Source: Plantago major
Taxonomy: Eukaryota; Streptophyta; Magnoliopsida; Lamiales; Plantaginaceae
Assembly: GCA_026545765.1 (NCBI GenBank)
Contig: JAIFAC010000221.1
Span: 1-64,000, forward strand
Reading direction: 5' to 3'
Length of the DNA: 64,000 nt
Shown here: piece after piece, positions 1-13,484 of the stretch
Numbering within the stretch: the stretch's first letter is position 1
Layout of the letters: every line of letters begins with the position of its first letter
The notes under the pieces: model-generated
Seen by the model: the letters and a program-made list of their open reading frames with translations, nothing else
Databases searched by the model: none
Told to the model about the DNA's origin: nothing
Made by a program: the position numbers and the translations under genes

Positions 1-1740
1 TATAAATGTAATTTTTTCCTCAAAAGTTTAATAACTCCGAGTTTATTTCAGAATGTCGGACTCCTCAAGTAAGATTTCAAAATTAGTTTCATTTTAAAGA
101 TACAATACAAATTACGCACAGGTAAAAAATAAATACAAGTAATTCTAGTTATGTATAGGGGTCAAATATATGTAATAAATACAAAAAGTAAAACCTAGCT
201 ACAGTGCAATTATGTCATTCAAATGAAGTCATGATCATGATTCATGAAGTTGAGGATAAGAATAAAATGATCCCTCATTTAGATTTAAATCAATTGTAAT
301 GCACCATGTTTAGGAAATAAAATTTTCACACGCCTTCTTTCTGCTTTCTTTATTTATATTTTTATTTATATATTTGACTAAAGTAACCACCACCAAGTGT
401 ATCACCGCATCCAAAATAATCCAAACTTAATTTAATCTTTGTATGACTACGTACAATGACCCCAATTAAATTTTGACCAATTACTTTTGAAAGTTGCTCG
501 ATTTGTACTTAATGTTTACTTTATTATAAAAAAATATACGCCATGCATTACTCTTCAATAAGTCGAAGTCACATATGTTAGTGATGTAACACTTTTTAAA
601 AAGATTTATGTTTATTATTTTAATAACAAAGGAATGTTAAATTAACATTGATTTATGAAGTATATAAGCTAAGAGAAGTATATGTTTGATAATACCAACT
701 TAAACTCAATAATGGAAAAGTGGAGAAATTACCACAAAACAAATGAGAGTGATAAATAAAAAGTTTTGTTAAATCCATTTTAGTATAAAACTTAATTTTG
801 CAAGTAGTTACCTAAAATATAGTTAAATTATACTTTATATTATAAAACTAGTTATATATGAACCATGAACAAATGTTATTATAAATGTCATACCTAATGC
901 TCAAGTCTAGTTTAATTTAAAACTATTTCAATAAGAAAATATTGTAATATATATATAAATGTATCGCAAGAATTATATTATATTATAAATGATAGTAAAT
1001 AATGAGAAAAGAAAAATATCATACTATATGAACAATGTAAAGTACTACTGGTCTCAAAGAATCATATATTAAAGTTGAAGCATAATTTTAGGCAATTTAA
1101 AGAAGTATGAACATGGGATACTTTTAGTGGATGGTATTCCATTTTTTAATCTTGATGATGTGTTGGTATGGTATATAAAAAATAAAAAATATATAAAGTT
1201 TTGAAATTAAAGAGTATAGAAGAATATAGAATAGTTTCAAAGGTTTTATAAAATTACTTATTTTTTATTAAAGATCAATAATCATCGGGTCCGCTCTGTC
1301 ATTGGGCGTGAGGTCAGTACCACGCCGAGCGGTATTGATGGTCACCGTGGATCGGGCGTGGGTGGTGACGGGCTCGGAGGTGTTGGTGGTCTGATCACTT
1401 TATGGTCGTCTCGATCCGCTCCAACCTAACCCACTTTTGTATCCTTAAATACTTCCTATTTGTTATTATTATTTTATTCTTATATCAATTTTTTTACGGT
1501 AACTAAACGGTGATATTTGTTTGATTAACCAAAGACGTATCACTGGAAATTGTCGGCCACAACAGTAATAGTCGTATTAAAAGCATCAATTAATAATATT
1601 AGATCTTAACGGTAATACGAATACTATCTCACTCTTAAAAAGTAGTACGCATAAACTGTTTGCTGCCACCAGTAGAAACCCCTACAAAGAAAGCAAGGAA
1701 GAAAGAAAATTAGAGTCATTCTTTTTATGGAAGAAGCTAA
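1..1740. other. AT-rich intergenic DNA, no gene seen
   Basis: No open frame with coding character and no recognisable RNA gene on either strand. The only compositional feature is a GC-rich patch at about 1285-1400 inside very AT-rich DNA, with G-rich runs such as GGGCGTGGGTGGTGACGGG. I cannot assign it. Confidence 0.5.
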
Positions 1741-2071
1741 AGGAAGGGAGGTGCATGTATAATTTTTATGATGAAATAAGAAGCGCCTAATACAAAAACT
1801 TCCAGTTTTGCAAACACATGGTCACAAACCAACTCAACATGCCAAATGCGCATTCAAGCTTAGTTATTGATGAGAACTACAATCTAAGCTATTGCCAGAA
1901 CTATGCCCTCATATACAGGTGAAACAGTTCCATACAAGTATTCCCAACCAGATTGTTGCCAAATACCACATTTGATAATAGAAGAAACATGTCTGTAAAT
2001 CGTCCCAAAGTAGATAGACCATGACATCAAATGCTTTTTCTTTTGATTGCATTCTTTTGGTGATGCGTATG

Positions 2072-3548
2072 TTATTCCAAGTAGATCTCGCAAAGTTCAG
2101 TCTTGATTGACTTTGATGGAGTTGCAACTACATTGTACTGCTTAATCCTCCGGTCGGTTTCCATAGTTCCGCTTTGTGCTAAATAGTCACTAGGCGTATC
2201 CGTAGCTGTTTCTTTCGCCCAATGGGATTGGAAGAAGTATGGAAAGTTATCGGTAAGGTTCAGGCACCGCCCTGAATCGTTAATTTCAACCGTATCTGGT
2301 TTTCGCTTGTTTCTAGCAAATGGTGGTATCATCAAGTCATCAGATGAAATTTATATGCAATGGTTTGTTTATTGAACGGTCTGTACATACTCTCAGAGGA
2401 TTTTCAGAAGTCAACATGGGTCAAACCAAAAGGTGATTCTTCAGCGATTTTTCGGTATCGGTGTAATGAAAGAGTCCTTTGTGATTACGGCCTGTGGAAG
2501 TCAGGATTCTCCTGGTTAAATCTTCCAACAGACCACTCTTGTTACTCCATCCACCTGCGATCCTCACCGGCATATTGCTTGACGCGGCCCATCACAAACT
2601 CACTAGCGATGGAAATGATTGATTAAAGGAAAAGCCTGAATTTCAAGCACCAAAATCAAGAGAATTATACTGAACAAGTGAAGGCACTTGGCAACGAGTT
2701 TGAGAAAAGGACACGTGATTGAGTGTTGCTCAGGGACTGCTGTTGTTGTCATTGAAAAGCTTTAGGAGAACTAGCTCGAAATAGTGGAGGAATTAACGTT
2801 GCAGGAGATGTGAACGAACCAAGAAAGAAAGTGGATTTGAATTTTGGATTTACCTTGATTGGGCAGATGGGATGAGGCTACAGAGATGATATTGAAGGCT
2901 GTAGTGAAGAAAAAGAGTTGATGAGTTCAAGCGTCCCAGTCCTTTCTTGGTGGTAGATCGTATCCCGCATCGTGCTGGCGTTCTTCAGTCTGGTGTTCCA
3001 GTAGTTCTTCTGGATTTCGTTGTCTGTTCTTCCAGGAGTGCTGCTTTATAAGATAAAGAGTGTTGACAAATTTTCATAAAACAAATATACATTCAGATAT
3101 ACTAATATAGTATGTGGAACTCAGAACTAGAACAGAGGCCTCTGTTTATAGACCAAATCTCAATCACCTATCAAGAATATGGCAATTTCGTAGATTCTCC
3201 AAATACGGCAGTTTTAACATATAAGGTTACAGAATCAGGACAAGAACTGGAACCTGAGCAGCCATATGGAGCCTCATTTGTTGCTGCTTAAGTAGGTCGA
3301 TGATTAGCCTCCTCTGATGAAAATGACTCTTTCAGAGATTAGGCCTCAGATGATTAGGCCCATCTGAGGCCTGCTAACTCTTCCCACATCCTATCAACAA
3401 CCTGAATTCCTCTGGACAGCATTCCAATTCCTCTGACCGTGCTTCTTTCACGTATCTGACCAACAACATGTCCCTCAGATGCGGTCCACGGGCCTTTCAG
3501 AGCGTTCCTGCCCTTGCTCACAGTTGAGGAACTCTTTTCAGAGGCCAT
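2072..3548 (-). CDS. R2R3-MYB transcription factor, GAMYB-like, frames broken by small indels
   Basis: Sequence-specific nuclear transcription factor. Exon 1 (3548 to 3254) starts at an ATG giving MASEKSSST and holds repeat R2: ALKGPWTASE in one frame, then KHGQRNWNAVQRNSG in another, then LRWANHLRPNL and the start of R3. The NWNAVQ-NSGL signature is typical of the GAMYB/MYB33/65/101 clade. Exon 1 ends MAAQ at a CAG|GTTCCAG donor. After a 213-nt intron, exon 2 opens after GCAG at 3040 with TPGRTDNEIQKNYWNTRLK, the end of R3. The intron position inside the R3 LPGRTDNEIK motif is the usual one. The rest of exon 2 is less conserved and ends in an 87-residue open stretch (2335 to 2072, ending KTELCEIYLE), which I place in this gene by position only. 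Several 1-2 nt indels separate the matching blocks. I did not find a miR159-like site by eye. MYB family is firm; clade is less sure. Confidence 0.75.
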
Positions 3549-5377
3549 CAAACTTCTTTTCTTTTAGCTTTTCTTTCCTATTCTTTGAATAAACAAAAAG
3601 ACACACAAAAAAGGCCAGGTAAATCGACCGTGTCTAATTTTTTTACCCTTTTCAGATTGTTTAAAGATGGTGGTTTGAGAAGAGGAGGGAAGGAAAAGCA
3701 GGGATGGGGGAGGGTGTAGGTCAAGAGATGTATAAAGAAGTGAGAAATGGGAGTGAGAGCTAAGCAAATGAGGGTTGTGAGAATTTATAGGTGAAGCTCA
3801 CATTGTCTGCTGAATGCTCACCATTTACATCAATGGATTGTACATGACGCAACCTTTGGAAAAATGTCAAGTAATCTCATAATGATATGTTATATTAATT
3901 ATTATAAATCTAAATGCAATTGTATTCTAATTGGTGTTTGAAGAATACAGTAGAAGTGTTACCTCATTTTAAAGTTTCATCGCGCTTGAATCTCATCAAT
4001 CACACGCCATGAATCATATCCCATTTCGATTATTTATACCAGAGGCTGCAGTAACTACGTGATCTAACGGAGACGAAACAAAACGATCGGACCCACTTTT
4101 GTTTCTGCATTGCATCTGCCCTGGCATGTACCTACCATGTTCACACAACTTCAGTATTGTTACTTAAACGAACTAATTTAATTAATGCTCCCAGACAAAC
4201 GTTAAATAATTTGGGTACGATTTGCACTCATGTGATACGGATTTTATTCCATTGAATAAAACCAACTGAGCAAACTAGTTGAGGGTAAATCTAATACACC
4301 ATCAGTTGTTAGCGATAAGCTAACTACTAGTATATGAAATCTAGAGTTTACATTTAGGCAGTCGTTATTCATACTCTGGTAGTTTTGCCAATATCAAATA
4401 AAAGTCATTTAGCTAATAAGCCCATGCTAAACACGGTCTAATTTAGCGGGTGGACAACTATATCATGTAGTAAACTAGTAGGGGAATCAGAGCTTACTAC
4501 AAGTCAAGAGTTGCAGGCAAGTGGTACTCTCTTCCCTATTTTCTAGTGCCTACACAATTCACGCCCAGTCTATTATTACTTGACACAACAAGACAAACTA
4601 CAGGGAGAGGATAACTATCAAACCACATTAGCCAGGAAAGTCTAAAACCACAAGAGGGAAATGAAAACTGGTTCAGTTTTTGACACTTGTAAAGCCCTCA
4701 ATATGATATAGATAGAAACCTTCAGACCTCAAAAGCTAAAAGGAAAACCAGACTGTATCACGAGCTTTACACTTCCTTGTATAATCTGGTCAAACTAAAT
4801 TCATGACACAAACAGAATGAAAAGCACACACCAAAAGTTACATATGCATCATGCTTATCACATCAGAGTGCATCATTCACAAGCCATGTTTCTCTTCTAG
4901 ATAGGACTAAGCTAATAATCGATATGTAAAACATCAATTCATCAAACACATGATGCCAAACTTATACAGTATATCAGAATTATGCCATGGTGAAACTATA
5001 TGCAGTTAGGCCAAGGACTAGATAAGTTGGGCAACTTGTTAGAAGCGTCATTTCCTGTATTTCGCTCATTCAGCTCAATCGATGAATTAGAACTTAAACA
5101 AATTCTTGTAAGATAAAAGTTCCAATGCAAGTTGTGTAGAATATTAGTGTTTCCACTATACAGTATAATAATCAATAAAAGTAATAAATCTGGTCTTTTG
5201 TATCGTAGAAACCAATATCAAGAAAAGGGCCAAATGTAATAGACTAACAGGATTTTAGCGTTAATAAATTACAAAAGCAAACGCCTTCACCATTGAACCT
5301 CGAGTAATCACCTGGAATTTTCAGGTACACGCCTAAACATGAGACTCTAATACATTCTCAGGCAGGACGAATGATAT
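3549..5377. other. Intergenic region between MYB and protease genes
   Basis: About 3549-3780 is pyrimidine/purine-skewed and probably the 5' leader and promoter side of the minus-strand MYB gene. The remainder is AT-rich with no coding signal I can support. The part next to 5,378 is presumably the 3' untranslated region of the protease gene. Confidence 0.4.
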
Positions 5378-6644
5378 TCATAACAAGTCTCTGATAAACT
5401 CAAGGTTCATGTATCACGACAAGAAGGCCACCAGCACCAAGATCACGGTGATGCCAGATGACATAATCCTGCTCACTTCAGGCTTCCGCCTCTGGCTGCC
5501 CCAAACCAGTATCAACTAAAGAACCACCATCCAAAGCAGGAAGAGGAAGAAGATAATCACTGCAAGATCAGATTCAAAACAGCTGCAAAACTGATAAAAG
5601 CCTATCTGAACTTGATTTGAAAACTTCTGCCCCGCAGCAATAATGGCAACAGGATCGATACCTTACTTAGTAGTCTATGCAAAAATCAAAACTGTTTTGT
5701 TGTCCAAGACAGTCAGGTAAGACCCAAAAACCACGCCCTGAGAAGTTAACATTCCAACAGATTCTTCGCTTAGCCTTCCTCTCAAAATCATACAATAGGG
5801 CGACAATTGCACACCTGCGTCCGTTCATCAATATCTCCCTGGCTGGTAACATTACCACCCTCCTCATTCCCTCTCCCCAATCTTAAACAAAACTTTACTT
5901 TTCTCGGCTCCTCTTAATACACATCAACCACTAAACCAAACTAGGTCCCGTTTCACAAGCTCAACACCACTATACTCTAGAAGGAACATCAGCCTGGCCA
6001 CCAATCCATCTCTTGAAGGCCAAGAGGTCCCAACCTCAGGCAATAAGTAATTCCAGGAAAGGACTCTCGAACAGGCAACCAACAGAGACACTGCACAAAC
6101 ACACAATATGCAAACATCATTAGCTATCACACCAGCTGAAACAAGAACCTTAATAAAGATCGGCCTGTTTCTAAGCAATTCACATCATCCACCGGAATAT
6201 CACTATCCGGATCATTACCAGGAAATCCCACAACCCACCATAAGAGGAAATGCCTATGTACAACGAAGCATTATTTGAATTGCTTAGCTATTACACCAAA
6301 CCTGTCTGCAAATTTTCATTTGCGCCGAATACCTCAGTATAAGCAGCTAAGAAAATGACCGGTTTCATGAACTACTATGATGGCAGTCATCACAGCAATA
6401 GCTTCAACAATCTGATCAGGTGCTTTGAAACCCACTCAAAGTCCAGTCCTGCACGGCTAAAGTTCGGAAATTTTTTCTCCTTCTTTCTGAATAGCCCGTT
6501 CTTGGACATGGGATTGATGCAGCGAAGTTTTGAAAATAAGGAGTGAAAACATGTTTAGATAACTGGTCTCCTTGTTTAACAGGAAGGTGTTTTGAGTTGC
6601 TGAGATTCGAGAAGGTAGTGAGAAGAAGAGAGGTTTTATGTCAT
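5378..6644 (-). CDS. ARASP: Chloroplast membrane metalloprotease, ARASP-like (M50, site-2 protease family), frames broken
   Basis: Intramembrane zinc metalloprotease of the plastid inner envelope, M50/RseP type. Reading minus: a low-complexity Ser-rich leader like a transit peptide (ATG near 6644); the zinc site HETGH at 6369-6355, preceded by AIIVV-like hydrophobic residues; GFPGNDPDSDIPVDD at 6232-6188; LLRNRPIF with a following hydrophobic segment; a weak PDZ-like central part containing SRDGL; PVAIIAAG at about 5640; the third-ligand motif LLPLPALDGGSL at 5557-5520; RIMSSGI and a last membrane segment; and the end NLEFIRDLL with stop at 5378. This order and the roughly 1,260-bp intronless span fit the family length of about 440 residues. 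Blocks lie in different frames because of frequent 1-nt indels (for example TTTTGCAG and CTTTTATC where one base fewer restores the family frame). It is either a real gene in an error-rich assembly or a recent pseudogene. Confidence 0.75.
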
Positions 6645-6649
6645 CTTGG

Positions 6650-9600
6650 TGGGTTGATTGATTAAGTATAAGAAGTTCAATGAATAGAGAGAGATTTGCA
6701 GCGAAGGGCGGAAGATTGGATAACGGTGTACCCGATTTGTGGAGGGGGAGTAATCAGATATTGTCCACTTTCATTTCCACCTTTTGATTTGGGGATTTTG
6801 GTGATGATGTTTATTATTGGAATGGAAGCCCATCTAAATTGGGTAAGGACAAGGTCCGAACGAGAATTCCAACAAGAATGGAAGTCCATTTCTTGATGTT
6901 GTAATGGGGAAATGCTCCAAGTTCACTTTTGATAGCTACTCGCATATTTCACTCATCCCAAGGATTTGCATTCTATCTTCACCAATTAAAAATTGAATGA
7001 CTATTTATCTCGTTAAAATTCAATTAAAATCATGGAGTTTTAATAATTAGTCAAATCTCTAGAGCGCGAAAAACTTGATTTCCCTAACAACAAGCAAAAA
7101 ATCATATCACAAATCACTATAAAAGGAAAAGAGAGTGTGCCATATAATCGAGATAGAGAAGTACTAAGGATTTTCTATAGTTAAGAAAATCTTGACCTTT
7201 ATAAAATTATCCTATCATATAAGTAACACGCTTCATTTGATATGTTCCTCGTTTGGGTTATGTGCAATGTCAAATAGAGACTATGAAGTTGGACAAAATG
7301 TGTCGAGAGATTTGAATCAATAATCATTTACTTGAGTTGAGTCTATAAAAAATTATTGGTAATATTTGAAAAGATTATAACATATGTATGGTTTATTTAT
7401 ATTCGGGCCGTTATTATTGGAATCTGAAAAAATTCTCAAGGCTTCAAAATTAAATACCGAAATGAATTGAAATTGAAATTAATTATGGTGAATGTGTTAA
7501 TTAATCTTTTCTAGTAAATAACTTAAAGGTTTTATTACGCGATTGATGAAAATTTTCTTCAATCAAAAATTCATCGTTCGCTTGCCTGATTTTGGCTTCA
7601 AGTTGTTTGTTAAGAATTTTTACCGTTATAATGCCTTGACTGCTCTTTCAATCAAATTTCATCAACTGGAATCAATCAATTAGCAAGAGTAAAAATATAA
7701 TTGAACCGAACTGACAACAATGTAATTGGGGATTGTGTTTCATCTAGCTTAAACCTCGTCCCTGTGGCCTGGTCCTGTACAGTATCACCACCCACCATCT
7801 TCAAAAAGCCCTCTGTCTCATCTTCGAGCTATGGTTACCGACTCGGCTACCTCAGCTCCATTCAGCAAACCAGATTCAAAGAGTATCGACCAGGCGAGAC
7901 CGTTGAACCAACCAAGATTTTCATTTCCTTCCTATTTTTTCGGGTCTTCCACGCTGATTAGTTTGATTGAATTGTTTTCATTTCATACTCATTTGCTCTT
8001 AGTCGTTTGATTGAGTCGAGTATCAAAATGCCTATTTCCCTTCAATCGGATTCAGCCATGCATATTCATACTGATTTGACCTCAAACAACAACGATTAAT
8101 TACTTCACTGCTATAAAACAAGCTCGTTTTTTATTTTTGAGTTACCTTTCCCAATAATGAGGCAAAAAGAATTGGTGGAAAAATTTAAAAGAACTGTCTA
8201 ATCGTGAAAATGGATTGTCAAGGATCATTATACTAGAATTTGAGATAAACAAGAGTTTTAATATTTACTTGTTGTGTTATTAGCTTCCTGATACAAAGCA
8301 TTGCCTTTTTGGTGTGTATTGTGAATGACGGCCTTTATTGAATTGCTTAGATTTAGTTATGAATTATTTTTCCGTGACGGATTCGCTTTGTAAGGAATTT
8401 ATCTGTAGACATTTACGCCAGGATTGGGAGAATGCCTGGAATCATGGTGCTCAGGAATGGTAAGTTGACTTGAGATCGAAGAACCATGCCCAGAAGATTC
8501 TGTTGATATAGCTATAAAGTACCATCCTGTATAAGCTCAAGAAAAGTCCTGCAGAATCTCAGATACATTTTTGCTCATGTATGTGTGTGTATGTATCTTT
8601 CTCATGTTTTGTTCAGCTGACTTATGTATTGCATTGTCATCCCTTGTCTGTGTGTTTATTAGTTGAGCCTAGAAAGGTCGGCCTGGATGTTGTAGAAGCA
8701 CAACATTTACGGATGGCTTTGGTGTTATGCTTTAAAAGATAATAAAGCTTCTGTGAAGTGGTTGAAGGCAATGATTCTGAGAAGGTTTATAGTTTTATAT
8801 TACTTCCCTGCTTGCAACTTCTTTACAATCTACATAATCATTATTTTATAACATTCAGACAATGGACAGTACAGTATTATTTTTACATAATACACCTAAG
8901 TTCTTGCAGTCATGTTTATCACATTATACCTAAGCTTCTATCCCCTAAATTGAATTTGGCTTCATTATGATCAATAAATCTAAGGCATGGTTTTGAACAT
9001 CAACATTGTTATCATTCTCAGCGTTACTGGCGTTTAGCTTGAAATTTTTGATGATTCATGAATGAAATGTACACATCAATGCTTGATTGTTAAAGAATAT
9101 AATAAAGTATAATTGTAACTACTAAAGAAAACAATTGGTATTATATGAAAACAAGTAAAAGTTTGTGATAAATATAAGTTTTAAATGCTGGATTTGAAGC
9201 CCATAGCAAGGTTATTATAAGCCTCAGAGAGAATTCACCAATTTTATTCCTTTCATCAAAGCCTCAATTTTTATCACTGCTTACGATATTTCTATTGACC
9301 TTAGCATAAAATGAGAATATGCTCTGAGTCTTATTTGCCGCCCAGTTTATTGGTGTCACATAAGTGTTGTTTAAAGAGCATTTTACTTATACTACCATAA
9401 CCTGCAAAGCTTTCCAAGTCATACTCCATCTAATAATCAGGATAAATAGTGTAAAGAATCATTAGAAGTTTTATGGTGTTACTACCATAAATAGACACTG
9501 TAGGTAGTAGTTTTAAATAAAGAGCCAATAGAGGTTTTGAATAAAGAATTGAAGTGCAGCAGAGTTTTAAATATAGGTGCTATGGCATAGTAAAATGGCA

Positions 9601-12600
9601 AAGTGGTGGGACAAAAGATTTTCCCATTTTTTTGTATGGGGAACTTCTAATGTTCTTCTTAATATGGTACAAGCTTTTGGAGGGACTTGAGGAAAGAATA
9701 TATTTGTACTTGGAGAAGAAAGGCTTGCAACTTTTGATGCTTACTCTTACTTGTTTTCAAATGGATCTAAGGTGATGAAGCGTTTAAAATAAGGAAAGTT
9801 ATCCAGTATCACAATCAAGAATGAAAGAAACTATATTGAAATTAAAATAATTGATCAGAATTTGATTCTAAAATCGCTATCAATCCAATTTATTCACGCC
9901 AGATGAACTTCATTACGCTCAATACTTCAGTAGCAAGTTTTTGTAAAAGTAGTAGAAGCATGTTATACATTCCATGACCAAGTCATTCAGGTAGCTAGTA
10001 GCATGATAGCATCACTATTTACACGGACTTGTTATAGTATATTTCAAAATAAACTTCAATGGAGCCATCATAGTTTCTGCCAAGACTATTTCCTAAAAAA
10101 TGCTCGGTCTATTTTACATCAAGTAAATCATGTGGAATTTGGTTCAGATGATTTACCACTTACTGAAATACTAGTTTGTTGCAATAGGGTTGGTGTTGTT
10201 GATTCTGTAGGTGGTGCCCTCATATTGCCAGTTCCTGGGTCTGCGGTTCCGTGGGTGTTGATGTTGTTGTATCGCTCTATGGAGTGCTCAACGAAGCTGC
10301 GCATCCTGCATGCATAAGACCACCAGGCTCACTTTGCCAGCTTGACAGTTTCTTGTTGGCTTTTCTGATGTAAAGGTACGGTCCAAAGCTTCCTGGAGAC
10401 ACCTTCTATTCTTGGTGGTTGGTATTATAAATGAAGCTCAGCAAATGGAAATGAGAAAATTTCTAAGTTACTGTCACCTTTGTATCTATGGCGTCTTATT
10501 TATGTGTTTATGTCGCCTTGTCACATAAATGACTTGATACTGCACCCAGAGTTCTACCAATTAAAGCACTTAGGGCTTCTTAGATAATTCTTTTCTGGTA
10601 TGTAAAATGTAAGAGGTCATGTAGATACCTATATTATGGATAAATAAGTTGAGAGGCGTTGTAATTTGTTTTTTATTTTAGGTTCTTTGATTTTAAGTTG
10701 TAAGAATTTTAATTGGGGTTCATTGTTTATTTGAAATAATTGAATGGCAATTCGTGTGTTTGACACTTTAGACGTGGTAAATCTTTGCAGTTAAGTTCAA
10801 ATTTCACCCAAAAAGGAGTGAGTTAGTGGCTGAGGGTACTTCCACATTTCATTTTTTTGTTTACAAAAGTGGCAGTATAAAGCCCAAGAATATAGATTCA
10901 TAAATCAAGCCCTTCACCACAAAGGCACTAAAGCTACACCATAGGAGTTAGTGAATAATAAAGGTGTTGAATATGTGCTTTTGATGAATTTAGAACCAGG
11001 GCCATATTTGATGGATTAACTTTGGACTTTTTTTATGTAGCAGCATATGTATGCTCGTTTAATTTATATTCTAGTGGATCTTCCTCTAAAAGACTGATCA
11101 TACGTAATCCTTCATCCAGACTGGGAAAGCATTAGAAGAAAAGGGAAAATCAGTGTAAATTCCAGGTAGTATTCTCCTTATCCAGACTAGTACACGCCTT
11201 CATGAACACAATGTTCTGAGGGAGTCCATAGAGAAGAAAAATCCATGGGGAATGGGCGATTGAAGATGCTGCTGCAGTTGAGCAGGCATGGGACCTTATC
11301 ACAAGATGGGTAGGCACACACCTGGCTGATGGACAAGTGCGGTATTACTGTGTAGCTTGGTTTTCTCTTAGGTTCTTTGGATTTGTATAGTCTTCACTTT
11401 CATGCCATTTGAAGTGGCGATGGCGTCTGATTGCTTGAGAATGAAGTATAAGAAAATGCTTTTGTTGTTGGCCGTCAATGCCACCACATGATGTTTTTCT
11501 GTTGTAGCCGTTGTTGTTTAATGCAGCTACGTCCGCTTATTAGATGTTAGAGTTATAACTAGTATCACAATCTCCCTCGCCTTAACATTTTGGGTTTCTA
11601 ACTCTAATATTAGTTTTATATGATGTATGTAGAATTGCTTCATATCAGTTTACGTGTGCTACTACGTGACTCTGCTTTCTATTGCCGCTTTCACTTGAAA
11701 AAAGATAGGTTGATGTTGAAATACTTTCCACATCTCTGTTACCCAATGACTTCGTCTACAGAATACCTCGCTTGTCTAAGATCAAATATTACATAATTTC
11801 CTGATAATGTGTTCAAATTTAGACAACGTTACATTCTGATTAATTTTCCATAAAGACACTTGATTCGGGTCTGATTTAATGATTCTAGATGAGAGGTCAT
11901 GTTGTTGGTACAAAGAATACAAATCCAAATTTTCGCGTCTTTTAAATGTCGAATGCTGGTACGTGATTCGAAATGAAAAGGACGACGAAGTTTTGACACA
12001 GTGCATTATCAATCAATATGGGGTTAAAGTTGACTTTATCACTTTTGTTTGTATGTAAAATATCTTGGCGAATTTTACCGCAGAACAGAGTCAATCTTGT
12101 CATCAAGCATCTTCTTCTTCCTGATTATTGCTTACTTTATTTATAAAAAATGCTGTACCATTGTTGGTATATTATTAAACTGGATTAAATTGAATCACCT
12201 AAGGTATTAAATTAAGGATTAGGAAAATTGTTTATTACTAATTTTTCTTATACTTTGGTGTAATCGGGCTTTCGGAGTGAGTGTATATAAGTTTGTTTAT
12301 GATTGAAAAGAGTGGTCTGTTAGGTTTTAAATTGAATTTTAACGCGAATCTTTCAGTATAGAGACATGTCTTTTCTACAATTCTCAAAAGTTAGACTTGA
12401 AGATCGAGTTATAATAAAACTAAAAGAGTTTTGCCGGATTTGTTGTTGATGGAGACAGTGCAGTTGTTTTAGAGGGGAAAATTAGAGACCATGCCACCAT
12501 GGATTCCTAAAATAATCCCATCCTCCTCTCATAGCGGTGAGAACAATTTACATGATCACGGCCGCTACTTACACTTCGCCAGTAATTATGAGGTGAGAGT

Positions 12601-13406
12601 ATTAAAGGTGATTAGTGTCTCATCTTCACTTAAACGATGCCGGAGAGAAGTTGAACATCATTGATTGATTTATTAGATGAGATGAAATATTTTAAAAAAT
12701 GAATTAATCTGTAATTCTGATTTTAGGTGAAAAATGAAAAGTTGAATTTATTCAGCAGAAGCGAAAGGTGATGGTAAGTTGCATGTTGAAGTGATTGGCT
12801 ATTGGGAATTTGAGAATTTATTCCCCAAATGTCAGCAGCCACAGGACATTTCAATATTGTCCACCAAAAAAATATCTGTTCAATTACGTTTCTAGTTTGT
12901 GTACCCTTATAGGTTTATATAAAACTTGTATAGATATCCAACTTATATTACTTTTTACATTCGTTAGCGGAACTTCAAATAGAATAATAATTTGTACTTT
13001 TCTTTTAATAACAAAAAAGCTTCTCAACCTATTTCTTACTATGAAAGGATGCAACATTACATTACATCGCCTAGTAATGTCTCCTTCGAAGATGAAGTCG
13101 GTGTGAATAATACCCACCTATATATTGCATACTAGTATCTTTTACTTCCGCCTTTATTCTTTGGGTAACTTTAGTATTAAAATCTTATGGCATTATTATC
13201 AATCTCGCAACTTCTAAACCGGAGGCAATTGGAATCACACTGGGACGATCGACTCCGGCCATTTGAGCACGACTAAGCCTGTTTAAGAAGCTTGTCAATT
13301 ATCAAAGACTTGCTCAAGTATGTTAATAGGAAATATTGCTTGTGAGACAGAGTATGATGTTAGAAAAGCTAAGATATTACTAGAGAAGAGATACTTTTCC
13401 ATGAAA

Positions 13407-13407
<1 letters not shown>
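6650..13407. other. Long gene-poor stretch
   Basis: Mostly AT-rich sequence with no gene I can name. Possible but unproven coding pieces: an open stretch at about 7741-7918 (+) with balanced composition, ending near a pyrimidine tract; a short block at 8409-8470 (+) with a TGTAG acceptor-like start and a GTAAGT donor-like end; a 104-codon frame at 10003-10317 (+); and a block at about 11215-11345 (+). None matches a family I recognise, and indels like those in neighbouring genes could hide a real gene. The first several hundred bases (to about 6900) are the upstream side of the protease gene. Confidence 0.35.

Positions 13408-13482
<75 letters not shown>
13408..13482. repeat. (TA)n microsatellite
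   Basis: About 36 uninterrupted TA units. Open frames that cross it on both strands (poly Tyr-Ile) are artefacts of the repeat. Confidence 0.97.

Positions 13483-13484
<2 letters not shown>

Noticed and set aside
2360-2626. 88-codon plus-strand frame opposite the MYB gene
   Set aside because: It lies antisense to exon 2 of the MYB gene and has no family match.
7701-7961. 86-codon frame with a possible exon (MVTDSATSAPFSKPDSKSID in another frame)
   Set aside because: Composition is gene-like, but no family is recognised and no consistent downstream exons could be joined; left as a remark.
10003-10317. 104-codon frame and an opposing Pro/Thr/Gln-rich minus-strand reading
   Set aside because: No motif on either strand; splice-like ends are weak.
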